Positions 34,942-43,796 of a stretch of DNA of 64,000 bases are shown one piece after another. How positions within the stretch are numbered: position 1 is the first letter of the stretch; each line of letters starts with the position of its first letter. A program made the translations under genes and the position numbers. The stretch comes from Companilactobacillus bobalius (GTDB taxonomy: Bacteria; Bacillota; Bacilli; Lactobacillales; Lactobacillaceae). The stretch covers positions 1 through 64,000 of the forward strand of contig NZ_LNUA01000029.1 of assembly GCF_009764355.1 (NCBI RefSeq). Direction: 5' to 3'. The notes under the pieces were generated by a model. It searched no databases. It worked only from the letters and a program-made list of their open reading frames with translations, and was not told where the DNA came from.

Positions 34942-34962
34942 ATTTCCAACAAAGTTGGAAAT
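34942..34962. promoter_or_regulatory. Perfect inverted repeat upstream of the alpha-mannoside operon
   Basis: ATTTCCAAC and GTTGGAAAT separated by AAA, about 80 bases before the EIIA start. It is the best operator or activator site candidate for the PRD regulator at 28,202. Confidence 0.5.
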
Positions 34963-34992
34963 CATTTTTTATATTGGAAAAATAGATAAAAA

Positions 34993-35041
34993 CAACAAAA
35001 AAATAAGGATGTTACTAGGTATCAAAACCTAATAACATCCC
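34993..35041 (-). terminator. Intrinsic terminator
   Basis: On the minus strand, stem GGATGTTA.TAGGT / ACCTA.TAACATCC then a T-run. It ends the transcript of the gene at 35,057. Confidence 0.88.
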
Positions 35042-35056
35042 TATTTGAATTAATTT

Positions 35057-35986
35057 TTAACGATTGATAGAACGAGCCATACGAACGATTGCATGGCGTT
35101 CACCACGAATAGCTTTACTCATTGCAAAGATATTTTCAAATGGTGATTGAATTCCCCAGGCAGCATCACCGACGTGTTGAATATCTACACCATCGATCTT
35201 ATTTCTGATAGCCACATTTTCGATATAGCTACTACCTGATCCTTCTTGACTAGTTCCAATTGTACTCATAACTAGTGCGCCTTTATCATGAGCCAACTTA
35301 ACGACTTCTTTAAGTTCAGCATCATCAAAACCAGGTACTGTTCCGACTGCAGGAACCAAAATCACATCAGCTCCAGCTTCAAGAAAGGCGTTTACGGATT
35401 CTTCACTGACAACTGGTTCATCAACTCCAGCTCCGTGCATCTTTCCAGCAATAACTAAGCCATGGAAGTTCTTTTTAGCAACTTTAATGTTGGCAGCAAT
35501 TTGAGCATTAGTAACACCTGTACCCGGATTACCTGTCAAGACAACAAAGTTGAAACCTAACTTCTCTACTTCTTGTAAAGTTTTTTCGCTTGCCATACGG
35601 CCTTCAGGAATAATTAAGCGATCTTCGGCCATTTTAGCGTTAGGATCAACTGGTTCCAAGTTAACACCAATTGGACGTCCAACTAACTTTTGAAGACGAT
35701 GAATACTTTCACCATCATGATGAGCTTTAGCAGTAGCCAAAGTTTCTTCACCGGGATAAAGTCCCAAGATAATTGGATTCAATACATCCAATCCGTTGAG
35801 TAAAATCAAATCGGCTCCAAAGGCAGCGGCGATTTCTGAAGTTGTGATACCGTCCATTGGTTCATGACCAACAACGTTTTCGCTTAAAACAACTCGGCCT
35901 TCACTAGCTTTGATACTTTGCTTCAATTCGGCTCCGTCCATTGCTAACATATCGCTAGTATCTGCACTGATTAATCGTTTCACCAT
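35057..35986 (-). CDS. Predicted TIM-barrel protein (DUF7916-like) linked to a PTS EIIC
   Basis: A 309-residue cytoplasmic protein of a family often annotated only as conserved or haloacid-dehalogenase-like. The pattern of repeated beta strands with Gly-rich turns (LILLNGLDVLN, PIGVNLEPVDP, NFVVLTGNPGTGVTN, LVIAGKMHGAGVDEP, ADVILVPAVGTVPG, ALVMSTIGTS) fits a barrel with a phosphate-binding end. Start with GGAGA. It lies 26 bases after an EIIC gene, so it probably processes the imported sugar phosphate. I do not recognise the reaction. Confidence 0.65.
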   Translation of the reverse strand: MVKRLISADTSDMLAMDGAELKQSIKASEGRVVLSENVVGHEPMDGITTSEIAAAFGADLILLNGLDVLNPIILGLYPGEETLATAKAHHDGESIHRLQKLVGRPIGVNLEPVDPNAKMAEDRLIIPEGRMASEKTLQEVEKLGFNFVVLTGNPGTGVTNAQIAANIKVAKKNFHGLVIAGKMHGAGVDEPVVSEESVNAFLEAGADVILVPAVGTVPGFDDAELKEVVKLAHDKGALVMSTIGTSQEGSGSSYIENVAIRNKIDGVDIQHVGDAAWGIQSPFENIFAMSKAIRGERHAIVRMARSINR

Positions 35987-36012
35987 ATTGAAAATTTCTC
36001 CTTTATTTTCTT

Positions 36013-37359
36013 TTAAGCAACTACTTCTTTACCAGCTTCTTCAAGCTTTTGTTGCTTATTCATAGCAATTAAGAATGGGAAGTACATTAGAATATCAAGC
36101 ACAATATTTACGGCTTGTAGGGCTGATCCAGTCCAACTATTCGTTACTAAGAATCCAGAAATAATTGGAGGCATTGTCCATGAAGCCATTGTACCATTAC
36201 ATAATGGAACCAATCCTGTTGCCATTGCAAAATAAGTTGTAATAGCATTTACACAAGGTGCCACGATAAATGGAATAATTAAAGTTGTATTCAAAACAAC
36301 TGGTAGACCAAACATTGTTGGTTCATTGATGTTAAAGATACCTGGTGTAATAGTCAAAGGTCCCATAACATCTAATTGTTTACTTGATCTCTTCATAAAG
36401 ATCAAAATACCAATACCCATAACAAGTCCAATAGTGGCACCACCACCACCCATGTATACGAAGTTATCCATAAATGGTTGAGTAATGATATGAGCATGAT
36501 GAGCTAGATCAAGATGTCCAGCTTGGAATAGAACACGGTTAGCATCAGTATTCATTAACCAAATAGGTGAAATAATTGGATTAATAATATTTCCACCATG
36601 AATACCAATAAACCAGAATAAACTGTTAAGCATAATTGCTACAATAGTTCCTCCAAGAGTATCTCCCAAAAGACCTAGTGGCTTGGATAGAATATGGAAT
36701 AATAGCAAGTGAACATTGCCTAATCCTGTCCATGTAAAGATTGCGTAAAGAGCACCAAAAATAGTAATAACTACAGCTCCAGGAATTAAAGCACTGAAAC
36801 TTTTTGCAACTGCAGGTGGAACTGTATCTGGTAATTTAATTTGAATATCGTTATTAATAAACCACTGGAAAATCCATCCAGCTAATAAACCTAATAGAAT
36901 GGCAACGAACAAACCTTGACTTCCTAAGAAGTTATAAGGCATTCCTTCAACAGGAACTTTATCACCACTCATAATACTTGGTGTTACAACAAAATATGCT
37001 GCCAAAGCAATAACCCCAGCTGATTTCCCATCAGTTTTATATTGCTCTGCATAACTTGCAGCGATACCGAAAGCACTAATTAGTCCAATTAAACCAAATG
37101 ATCCATTAACTATCTTGGCAAAGATTGCTGCGACAGTTACCCCTTTAATGGTTGTCTTAGCTAACCATGCTGTCCATACAGGTATCGGAAAGTTATTGAT
37201 AACCATGAATAAAGAACCAATGATAATAAGTGGCATTGATATTGCAATACCATCACGAATTGCAATCAAAGGTTTCATTTGCCCTAATTTAACAGCGATT
37301 GGCATTAGATGTTTCTCAACAAAGGCCATGAAGCCCCCGCCTTGTTTACTGTTAGCCAT
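36013..37359 (-). CDS. PTS lactose/cellobiose-family EIIC permease
   Basis: Membrane channel of 448 residues with about ten segments. Family parts are FVEKHLMPIAVKLGQMKPLIAIRDGIAISMPLIIIGS at the start, a WFIGIHGGNIINPI motif near 265, and INEPTMFGLPVVLN near 345. The ATG at 37,357-37,359 follows GAGGGAG; the upstream TTG overlaps that site. No EIIA or EIIB of this type is in the window, so they are supplied from elsewhere. A LacI-type operator lies 26 bases upstream. Confidence 0.88.
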   Translation of the reverse strand: MANSKQGGGFMAFVEKHLMPIAVKLGQMKPLIAIRDGIAISMPLIIIGSLFMVINNFPIPVWTAWLAKTTIKGVTVAAIFAKIVNGSFGLIGLISAFGIAASYAEQYKTDGKSAGVIALAAYFVVTPSIMSGDKVPVEGMPYNFLGSQGLFVAILLGLLAGWIFQWFINNDIQIKLPDTVPPAVAKSFSALIPGAVVITIFGALYAIFTWTGLGNVHLLLFHILSKPLGLLGDTLGGTIVAIMLNSLFWFIGIHGGNIINPIISPIWLMNTDANRVLFQAGHLDLAHHAHIITQPFMDNFVYMGGGGATIGLVMGIGILIFMKRSSKQLDVMGPLTITPGIFNINEPTMFGLPVVLNTTLIIPFIVAPCVNAITTYFAMATGLVPLCNGTMASWTMPPIISGFLVTNSWTGSALQAVNIVLDILMYFPFLIAMNKQQKLEEAGKEVVA

Positions 37360-37384
37360 AATAATTTGCTCCCTCAAGATTTAT

Positions 37385-37398
37385 TGCAACCGGTTGCA
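37385..37398. promoter_or_regulatory. LacI-family operator
   Basis: TGCAACCGGTTGCA, a perfect 14-base palindrome with the central CG of LacI/GalR operators, just before the ribosome-binding site of the EIIC gene. No LacI-family gene is in the window, so the repressor is encoded elsewhere. Confidence 0.65.
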
Positions 37399-37623
37399 TA
37401 AAGAACCTTATCATGATGGTATAGTCCAATCAATAGCGATTTGTTTTTTTCGAAAAAATATATTCTACATTATTTAAAAATATTGATATTGACACAACAA
37501 TTTTTATTATAAAAAAGACGAGTCTTTATAACGCCATTTGTTGGTCTTCTCCAATGGTTAACTAGTTGTGTGAATACAATTTTGCATAACGGTAGGAATT
37601 TGTTTTTTTATTTGTGACAACAC

Positions 37624-37668
37624 AAAAAAAGATGTCAAAATCACAGCTTGATTTCGACATCTTTTATT
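37624..37668 (-). terminator. Intrinsic terminator
   Basis: AAAGATGTC.AAATC / GATTT.GACATCTTT with a T-run on the minus strand, directly after the NAD(P)-binding protein gene. The rest of the 37,360-37,671 gap holds the EIIC promoter region and no gene. Confidence 0.85.
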
Positions 37669-37671
37669 TAA

Positions 37672-38319
37672 TTAATACCAAGCAGGCTTGTCACCGTCAG
37701 TATTTGGTTTATTAACACCAATTGATTCACGCTTGAATTTGTCAGGATCTTGAGAAATATCTACAACAATTTGCGCAATTGATCTTCTCGAAACTTCTGT
37801 ACCTTTGAAATCTTCACCCTTTTGAGTAACTTCATAATCAACTTCTGGTTTATCAGTTAACCAAGCTGGACGAATAATTGTGTAATCCAAATCAGAATCT
37901 TCAATTACTTTAGCAGCGGCTGCATAATTTGTAATGTAGTCACCTAAAATCTTCTTATTCCATTCACCAAATTTGCCAGGTACTTCATCATAAATACCTA
38001 ATGTTGAAATCCAAACCAAACGTGTCTTATTAGCAGCGTGCATTGCTTCAACAACAGCCCTAGCTTGAGCAGTAATGTTATTACCTGCTAAGTTAGCGTA
38101 AACAAGATCAACATCTTTCATTGACTCAACCAAATTTTGAACATCAGTTGAATCCCCTTCGATTGCTTCAGTCAACTTGTCATGTGAGTCAACGAAATCA
38201 TCAAGACGTTCTGCATCTCTAAGATATAATTTCAAACTTGTATCCGTTGTATCAACAAAAATATGTTCTGCTAAGCGAGCAATTTTACCGTTAGCACCTA
38301 AAATTAAAACTTTAGCCAT
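37672..38319 (-). CDS. NAD(P)-binding Rossmann-fold protein (NmrA/SDR-like)
   Basis: Atypical short-chain dehydrogenase or NAD(P)H-binding protein of 215 residues. Cofactor motif ILGANGKIARLA at residues 5-16, then DLVYANLAGNN and WISTLGIYDE, and TIIRPAWLTD near 160, all usual for this family in lactobacilli. The start has GGGGG. It is divergent from a MarR regulator that probably controls it. The substrate is unknown; relatives respond to redox stress. Confidence 0.85.
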   Translation of the reverse strand: MAKVLILGANGKIARLAEHIFVDTTDTSLKLYLRDAERLDDFVDSHDKLTEAIEGDSTDVQNLVESMKDVDLVYANLAGNNITAQARAVVEAMHAANKTRLVWISTLGIYDEVPGKFGEWNKKILGDYITNYAAAAKVIEDSDLDYTIIRPAWLTDKPEVDYEVTQKGEDFKGTEVSRRSIAQIVVDISQDPDKFKRESIGVNKPNTDGDKPAWY

Positions 38320-38426
38320 TTATTTTTCCCCCTGTTTTTAGTTTCCATAGTCCAATATAGAGTTCTTTTTATTTTATTACAAAAAATATTTCTCGCTGAA
38401 TAATAATTATTATAAATTTCAAAAAG

Positions 38427-38452
38427 TTGAAATATTATTGGAATAATATCAA
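38427..38452. promoter_or_regulatory. Palindrome between the divergent genes, candidate MarR operator
   Basis: Arms ATATTATT and AATAATAT around GG, extended by TTGA and TCAA on the outside. It lies about 107 bases from each start codon, where a MarR protein would be expected to control both genes. Confidence 0.5.
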
Positions 38453-38538
38453 TAACAAATAGCTTTTCTCTAAAGATTCCACTGACTCCGAAATGTTATA
38501 ATTGCTTCGTATTCTAAATCTCAAAGGAGGATTTCTTT

Positions 38539-38964
38539 ATGGCGAGTGATGTTGCTCATTTAATCAAAGTTGCATCCAATGAGATCTCTCGTGATATCAA
38601 TACTTTTGCTCATAAGTATGATTTGACCGGTACGCAAGTGCAAATTATTCATTTCGTAGCTCATTGTAAAGATGACACTTATCAAAAAGATATTGAAGAA
38701 AATTTCAATATTCGTCGACCTACAGCTACTAACATCCTTAAAACGATGGAAAAAGATGATTTACTCTCACGTGTTCCCGTCAAAAATGATTCACGTTTGA
38801 AAACAATTATCCTTTCTGACAAGTCTAAAACGTTATTACCTACCATCGATAAATTTATCGAAGATAATAATCAAAAAATTCTATCTACTCTTGGAACCTT
38901 GGAACGCCATAGCTTCATCCATGCGCTAAAAAAGATTCCTCAAAAATTAAAAAGTGAGGTCTAA
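38539..38964 (+). CDS. MarR-family transcriptional regulator
   Basis: Winged-helix dimeric repressor of 141 residues. The recognition region KDIEENFNIRRPTATNILKTMEKDDLLSRVPVKNDSRLKTIILS (about 54-98) includes the DxR wing pattern (NDSR). The start has GGAGG. It is divergent from the NAD(P)-binding protein gene and four bases ahead of a nucleoside hydrolase, with which it is likely co-transcribed. Confidence 0.9.
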   Translation: MASDVAHLIKVASNEISRDINTFAHKYDLTGTQVQIIHFVAHCKDDTYQKDIEENFNIRRPTATNILKTMEKDDLLSRVPVKNDSRLKTIILSDKSKTLLPTIDKFIEDNNQKILSTLGTLERHSFIHALKKIPQKLKSEV

Positions 38965-38968
38965 TTGA

Positions 38969-39907
38969 ATGACAAAAGTAATTATGGACTGCGATCCCGG
39001 AATTGATGACGCTATTGCACTAACTGTACTATTGGCGCATCCCGAAAAGGCTGATTTAATTGGCGTAACTACTGTCGGTGGCAATGTAAAACTAGATTAC
39101 GTAACTAAAAATGCTAAAAAACTATTAACTTTTTTAGGTTCAAATGCCGAATTGGCTTCTGGACAAGCAACTCCTTTAGTTAAGCAAGTGGAGACTGCTG
39201 GTGAAATCCACGGTAAAACTGGAATGGACGGCTATGATTTCCCTGACAACAGCCAAAATTACCCGTTAGTTAGTCATAACGCCGTTACATACATGTACGA
39301 TCGTATTTCTAAAAGTGACGAGAAAGTTAATATAGTTGCCACAGCACCACTAACTAATGTCGCCTTACTATTGAAGACCTTCCCCGAAGTTAAAGAAAAT
39401 ATCGAACACATCTATATTATGGGTGGCTCAACTCTTCAAGGTAACATTACCTTAGCAGCCGAATTCAATGCTTACGTTGACCCTGAAGCAATGGATATCG
39501 TCTTTAACTCTGGACTACCAATCACCCTTTCTGGACTCAATCTGACTGAAAATAAAGCCTTTTTAACAATGGACGAAATTAGTAAAATTAAAGATTTGGG
39601 CCGTGTCGGCGTCATGGCCAGTTCAATCCTAAATTTCTATACTAAAGCCGAGTTAGAAAAAGGTATGACCAAAATCCCAATTCATGATGCCTGTGCCGTT
39701 ATCAGTTTAATTGCTCCTGAGTTATTTACTAAGAGCACTAACTACTCAATGGATGTTTCCTTGAGTAACGACCAATATCGAGGGATGACATATCCCGATC
39801 GTAGAACCGATGCTCCACAAAAGAACAGTATCAAAGTTCTCGAAGATGTTGACCGTGAAGCTTTTGTTAAGTTCCTGTTTGATTCAATTCAAAGTTATGA
39901 AAAATAA
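38969..39907 (+). CDS. Ribonucleoside hydrolase (inosine-uridine nucleoside hydrolase family)
   Basis: Calcium-dependent hydrolase splitting nucleosides to base and ribose. The 312 residues begin with the metal-binding DCDPGIDDAIAL motif (about 7-18); AEFNAYVDPEAM and the late IPIHDACAV, with Asp for calcium and the nearby His, are also present. Size fits RihA/RihB. It follows the MarR gene closely (spacing 4 bases), with GAGG as its ribosome-binding site, and ends at a terminator. Purine versus pyrimidine preference cannot be told. Confidence 0.9.
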   Translation: MTKVIMDCDPGIDDAIALTVLLAHPEKADLIGVTTVGGNVKLDYVTKNAKKLLTFLGSNAELASGQATPLVKQVETAGEIHGKTGMDGYDFPDNSQNYPLVSHNAVTYMYDRISKSDEKVNIVATAPLTNVALLLKTFPEVKENIEHIYIMGGSTLQGNITLAAEFNAYVDPEAMDIVFNSGLPITLSGLNLTENKAFLTMDEISKIKDLGRVGVMASSILNFYTKAELEKGMTKIPIHDACAVISLIAPELFTKSTNYSMDVSLSNDQYRGMTYPDRRTDAPQKNSIKVLEDVDREAFVKFLFDSIQSYEK

Positions 39908-39916
39908 ATTTTCATA

Positions 39917-39973
39917 AAAAAAAGAGTTCATGACTGTTAGATAAAAATCTAATAGTTTTGAACTCTTTTTTAC
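39917..39973 (+). terminator. Intrinsic terminator
   Basis: AAAAGAGTTCA..ACT.TTAGAT / ATCTAA.AGT..TGAACTCTTTT followed by T6. Confidence 0.85.
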
Positions 39974-40016
39974 CAGACTATTTTTATAAAATTTTAATTA
40001 CCTATTCGACTTGAAT

Positions 40017-40970
40017 TTAATCTAATTTATTTTTGATTGCATCTTTAAATTTCATATAAAAATCTCTAGTGCTTGGATAATGTCGATTTCCGTAGTGGGT
40101 CACCGAAATAGCGTCCTGAAGTAATTTTCGAAGTTCAGCTCCATTTTCATATTCGTCAAATTTTTTTGACTCAGATATCATTTTAACTAAACCTGTATTG
40201 CTATCGGTATCAGGATTACTTTGTGTAGTTCCAAATATAACAACTTGTTTAGGTTTTATTGAATTCAATTCATGAATTAATACGTCTATAGATTTATCGT
40301 AAATATCTCTCTTTTCCTTAACATCAGTTAAGGCATGTTCCATATCAATATGTTTTTCCTTATCCCATTTCAAAAGTTGTTCAGCACGTTCCTCATCCGA
40401 TACATCTGAATTATTAAAAGATAAACCAGGCTTTTTTACGAAAAATTCTTTCAAAATATAACTGGAGTCACTGCTAATACATTGTTTGATAGCGTCAGTA
40501 ACGTAACATCCTTTTGCATCAATGTTGTTAATCATTAATCTTAGGTTAAGCATATGTGAATCATGTTTATCATCAACATCATGGAACATTTTCCACTCAG
40601 ATCTTTCAAGATTTGGACGGGCTGCACAATTCATAGCTAAGAACATATAGTTGTTATTGAACTCTCCATCAGGATCATAGTCTTTTGATTCCTTATCAAA
40701 AATATCTTTATACCTGAAATCAATATGATGAAACTTATCAATATATTCTCTTTTAAAACGACTATCCTCATTTGAAACATCCTTTTTAAGGGAATCAGAA
40801 AACTCTTGATCTAACTCTTCGTTTGAAGGTAAATCTGCCACATCATTTAAGAAAGTACCATAGTTATCAATACTGATACTTTTTGAATCCTTATCCAATT
40901 TTAGTCCAGTATCATACTTCTCTCCGTTTACCTTTGTAAGTCTGTCATATACCTCATAATTTTTTGTCAT
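40017..40970 (-). CDS. Uncharacterised protein, possibly uracil-DNA-glycosylase-like
   Basis: A 317-residue soluble, acidic protein. The pattern NYMFLAMNCAAR (about 108-119), KGCYVTDAIKQC (about 153-164), KPKQVVIFGTTQSN and a C-terminal THYGNRHYPSTRDFYMKF fits the strand, pocket and His-containing end of the uracil-DNA-glycosylase superfamily fold, but the normal catalytic water-activating motif (GQDPY or GMNPG) is not evident. The first 90 residues are highly charged. Start has GGGAGG. It could be a nucleotide-binding member with another role. Confidence 0.5.
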   Translation of the reverse strand: MTKNYEVYDRLTKVNGEKYDTGLKLDKDSKSISIDNYGTFLNDVADLPSNEELDQEFSDSLKKDVSNEDSRFKREYIDKFHHIDFRYKDIFDKESKDYDPDGEFNNNYMFLAMNCAARPNLERSEWKMFHDVDDKHDSHMLNLRLMINNIDAKGCYVTDAIKQCISSDSSYILKEFFVKKPGLSFNNSDVSDEERAEQLLKWDKEKHIDMEHALTDVKEKRDIYDKSIDVLIHELNSIKPKQVVIFGTTQSNPDTDSNTGLVKMISESKKFDEYENGAELRKLLQDAISVTHYGNRHYPSTRDFYMKFKDAIKNKLD

Positions 40971-41014
40971 AAATCTGCCTCCCTAATCTTTTATTAATTT
41001 ACTTAATAATTGTA

Positions 41015-41046
41015 CAAAAATGGAATGTCACACTATGACATTCCAT
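41015..41046 (-). terminator. Second hairpin terminator between the SLAP and UDG-like genes
   Basis: Perfect 11-base arms ATGGAATGTCA / TGACATTCCAT, loop CACTA, T5 on the minus strand. It stands 45 bases before the UDG-like gene. Confidence 0.75.
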
Positions 41047-41115
41047 CGCCTTGTTGACATTTTTTTCCTTTTTTCACGAACTTTTTACACATTTAAAAGC
41101 GACACAAAATTAGAC

Positions 41116-41149
41116 AAAAAAATAAGCTATCAATAATAGATAACTTACT
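41116..41149 (-). terminator. Terminator after the SLAP-type gene
   Basis: On the minus strand AAGTTATC / GATAGCTT followed by T7, directly after the stop codon region of the gene at 41,158. Confidence 0.8.
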
Positions 41150-41157
41150 TTCAATAA

Positions 41158-42774
41158 TTACTTATTAATTCTAACAGCAAATTCAGGTTCACTGACAGCG
41201 TATGTCTTCAAGTTAAGACCACTGTTCAATCTAACTGTACTGATCCAAACCCATTCGTTTGATGAGATTTGGCCCCAGTATGAACCGTATTTATTTACAA
41301 CTAGCTTAGAAATCTTCCATGATGTGTTAACTGGCAAGGTTTGTCCGTAAGTATTAGTTGATGGATCATATGTCTTTTGAGCAACCGTTGTTGTACCGAT
41401 TAAACCATTACCTGGTGTTGGAATACCAGTATTAGTAGTTGTGTTGTTTGTTGTTGAAGTAGTTGAACCATTTGATCTAGTAATTGTTAAATCACTAGCT
41501 GGAATCCATTCATTATTACCAACTTCGTAGTAGATCATACCGTTAGCGTTCATGATACGTCCTAATTTCCACTGACTGCCATTTGGAAGGGATGATCCGG
41601 TACTCTTTCCAGAATCATTAACAATAGCTAATTCAGCGGTTGCTGTACCAATTTCACCAGAATCAGGATTAGCAGTTATTTTAACTTCACTATTAGTAGA
41701 TGTTGATGTTGTAGGTGTTGTATTAGTTGAAGTTGTCATATTGCTACCGTTAATAGTTAAGTTATTGGCAACAACATACTCGTTTGTTCCAACTTCATAG
41801 AAAGAAGTACCGTTGATTTTAATAGTCTTACCAAGCTTCCATTGTGTACCTTGAGCAAGAGTCATATTGGTTTCCATTCCATCTGCGGTAACAATTCCAG
41901 TTCTAGCAATGGTTGTTCCAATTTTTCCAACTGAATCATTAGAACCAGTAGCAGTGGTTGGTGTTGTTGAAGTTTGTCCATTAACATTTACCAAAGTAGC
42001 ATCGATATATTCATTCGTTGCAACTTGATACATTTTCTTACTACCGACTGTTATCAAATTACCTAATTGCCATTGACTACCTTGTGGCAAAGTCATGCCC
42101 ATAGGTTTTCCATCAGGACCATAAATTGAAGCTGTAGAACTCAAAGTTCCAACCTTTTTGGCTGCTGTATTTGTAGTTGATGTGGTCGTTGTAGTGTTTG
42201 TGGTTGTTTGAGTTTGCTTACCAGCTGCTTGATTACTTGTATCGCTAGAAGTCATATTGGTAATAGAACTAGCAGCAATCCATTCGTTAGTAGCTACTTC
42301 ATAGTAAACAGCACCATTGATAGTAGAGATAGCACCTAATTGCCATTGACTACCCTTTGGTAAAGTACGACCAGTATTTTGACCATTACTATTAACAATA
42401 GTTGTATTAGCACCAACAGTGGCAACGTTACGAACATCAGCATTATAGTTAGATGCATATTCATTTAACTTAACGCCATTTTCAGCGATGTCCATTGAAT
42501 CAAAAGCAACCCATTCATTATTGCCAACTTGATAATAAGTTTTACCACGTAATTGTTTAGTTTGACCTAATTTCCATGAACTGAAGTTAGGCAAAGTTGA
42601 TTTAGTGATATTACCGTTATCGTCAACGATTTGTCCGCCATCACGTCTAATTGTTCCTACTAATCCAACCAAACCACTAGCTTGGGCAGTTTGTTGTGGA
42701 AGAGCGGAAATTGCGGCTGGTGCCAACATAATTGCTACAGCAGAAGCTGCTAAAATCTTTTTACTATTTTTCAT
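41158..42774 (-). CDS. Secreted SLAP-type surface protein with six repeats
   Basis: A 538-residue exported protein. Signal peptide about 1-33 (AASAVAIMLAPAAISA, cleavage near AQA-SG). Six repeats follow, starting near residues 38, 118, 208, 284, 375 and 463, each with VGT at the start, LPxGSQWKLG and yYEVxxNEWI. This is the pattern of bacterial surface layer (SLAP-type) domains that bind cell-wall polymers. Thr/Ser/Asn-rich linkers separate them. No catalytic domain or sortase motif is visible. It is a single gene closed by two terminators. It is most likely a cell-wall-bound coat protein. Confidence 0.8.
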   Translation of the reverse strand: MKNSKKILAASAVAIMLAPAAISALPQQTAQASGLVGLVGTIRRDGGQIVDDNGNITKSTLPNFSSWKLGQTKQLRGKTYYQVGNNEWVAFDSMDIAENGVKLNEYASNYNADVRNVATVGANTTIVNSNGQNTGRTLPKGSQWQLGAISTINGAVYYEVATNEWIAASSITNMTSSDTSNQAAGKQTQTTTNTTTTTSTTNTAAKKVGTLSSTASIYGPDGKPMGMTLPQGSQWQLGNLITVGSKKMYQVATNEYIDATLVNVNGQTSTTPTTATGSNDSVGKIGTTIARTGIVTADGMETNMTLAQGTQWKLGKTIKINGTSFYEVGTNEYVVANNLTINGSNMTTSTNTTPTTSTSTNSEVKITANPDSGEIGTATAELAIVNDSGKSTGSSLPNGSQWKLGRIMNANGMIYYEVGNNEWIPASDLTITRSNGSTTSTTNNTTTNTGIPTPGNGLIGTTTVAQKTYDPSTNTYGQTLPVNTSWKISKLVVNKYGSYWGQISSNEWVWISTVRLNSGLNLKTYAVSEPEFAVRINK

Positions 42775-42885
42775 TATCTACATCCCCAAAGGAAATTATC
42801 TAAGTACTTATTTATTCAACTCTAATTCTAGGAGGAAATTTTTTATTAACAATATATTACCCAAAAACAAAATAAATTCTTAATA

Positions 42886-42914
42886 AAAAAGCAGCTCATT
42901 TCTGAGCTACCCTT
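42886..42914 (-). terminator. Terminator after rlmH
   Basis: On the minus strand AGCTCA / TGAGCT with loop GAAA-like, then T6. It ends the rlmH transcript. Confidence 0.7.
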
Positions 42915-42922
42915 ACGTAATT

Positions 42923-43402
42923 TTATTTGTGGTATGTACGATGGTTGATAATCATAAATGAACGATAAATTTGTTCAGTCAAAACTAAACGCATCAACTG
43001 ATGAGGCAAAGTGAATTTACCAAAACAAACACTGTAATCAGCACGCTTTGTAACTTCAGGACTAACTCCAAGTGAACCACCGATGACAAAAGTAATATCA
43101 CTTGTCCCATATGTGGATAAGTCATCGATTTTTTTGGCCATTTCTTCTGAAGTTAATTCTTTACCACGCAAATCAAGTAGGATCACATATTCCTTATCCT
43201 TAATTTTGCTTAATATTCGTTCACCCTCTATTTGCTTAACCTTTTCATCCTGAGCCTCACTAAGATTTTCTGGTGCCTTTTCGTCAGGACATTCTACTAT
43301 TTGGAACTTACAAAAAGCCCCCAAACGCTTAGCGTATTCAGCAATCCCCGCTTTAAAATACTTTTCTTTTAACTTACCAACGGTAACCATTTTTATATTC
43401 AT
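42923..43402 (-). CDS. rlmH: 23S rRNA (pseudouridine-1915-N3) methyltransferase RlmH
   Basis: SPOUT-family methyltransferase of 159 residues, the canonical length when the ATG at 43,400-43,402 ([15 protein letters not shown]) is used; the upstream ATG gives a poorer ribosome-binding distance. Conserved parts: [29 protein letters not shown] and the C-terminal [20 protein letters not shown]. It methylates pseudouridine at 1915 in helix 69 of the large subunit. Its place next to htrA and the wal genes is typical. Confidence 0.95.
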   Translation of the reverse strand: MNIKMVTVGKLKEKYFKAGIAEYAKRLGAFCKFQIVECPDEKAPENLSEAQDEKVKQIEGERILSKIKDKEYVILLDLRGKELTSEEMAKKIDDLSTYGTSDITFVIGGSLGVSPEVTKRADYSVCFGKFTLPHQLMRLVLTEQIYRSFMIINHRTYHK

Positions 43403-43591
43403 AATTAACAAATCTCCTCAGTTAAATATCATACGAAACTATCAGTTAATTGCCAAATGATTTTTAAAATCCGAATTATCATGACAATTTATTTTTGCAC
43501 CGAAGAATAAAAGTTTGTCTAAGCTTGTGTAACAACGTTCCTGGTTGATATAAAGCTTTTTTAGTCAATAGATATTTTGTATAGTTAAAAG

Positions 43592-43688
43592 TTATTAACA
43601 GCCGTGGGTAAAACTGTGGATAACTTTTCTACAACGTTATATCAAAATTTTGTCGACTTTTACACATGTTATTCACACTTGTGGATAA
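43592..43688. promoter_or_regulatory. DnaA-box cluster between rlmH and htrA
   Basis: Perfect DnaA boxes TGTGGATAA at 43,615-43,623 and 43,680-43,688, plus TTATTCACA (one mismatch) at 43,669-43,677 in the opposite orientation, two bases from the last box. A weaker TTATTAACA is at 43,592. The 394-base gap 43,403-43,796 otherwise holds the rlmH leader and the htrA terminator. Regulatory or DnaA-titration role is inferred. Confidence 0.6.
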
Positions 43689-43744
43689 CTTCTGTTGATT
43701 AGTCTTTTCTATTACCGAAGAAAATTTAATATATTCAAAAAAAT

Positions 43745-43796
43745 GTTCAAAAAAAGACGTGAAACTGGCATTTGTCCGTTTCCACGTCTTTTTTCA
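43745..43796 (-). terminator. Terminator after htrA
   Basis: On the minus strand AAAAGACGTG.AAA / TTT.CACGTCTTTT followed by a T-run, adjacent to the htrA stop. Confidence 0.8.

Noticed and set aside
43403..43796. Reading the DnaA-box gap as the chromosome origin
   Set aside because: No dnaA, dnaN or rpmH nearby and the genes on its right side point towards it rather than away; only three good boxes.
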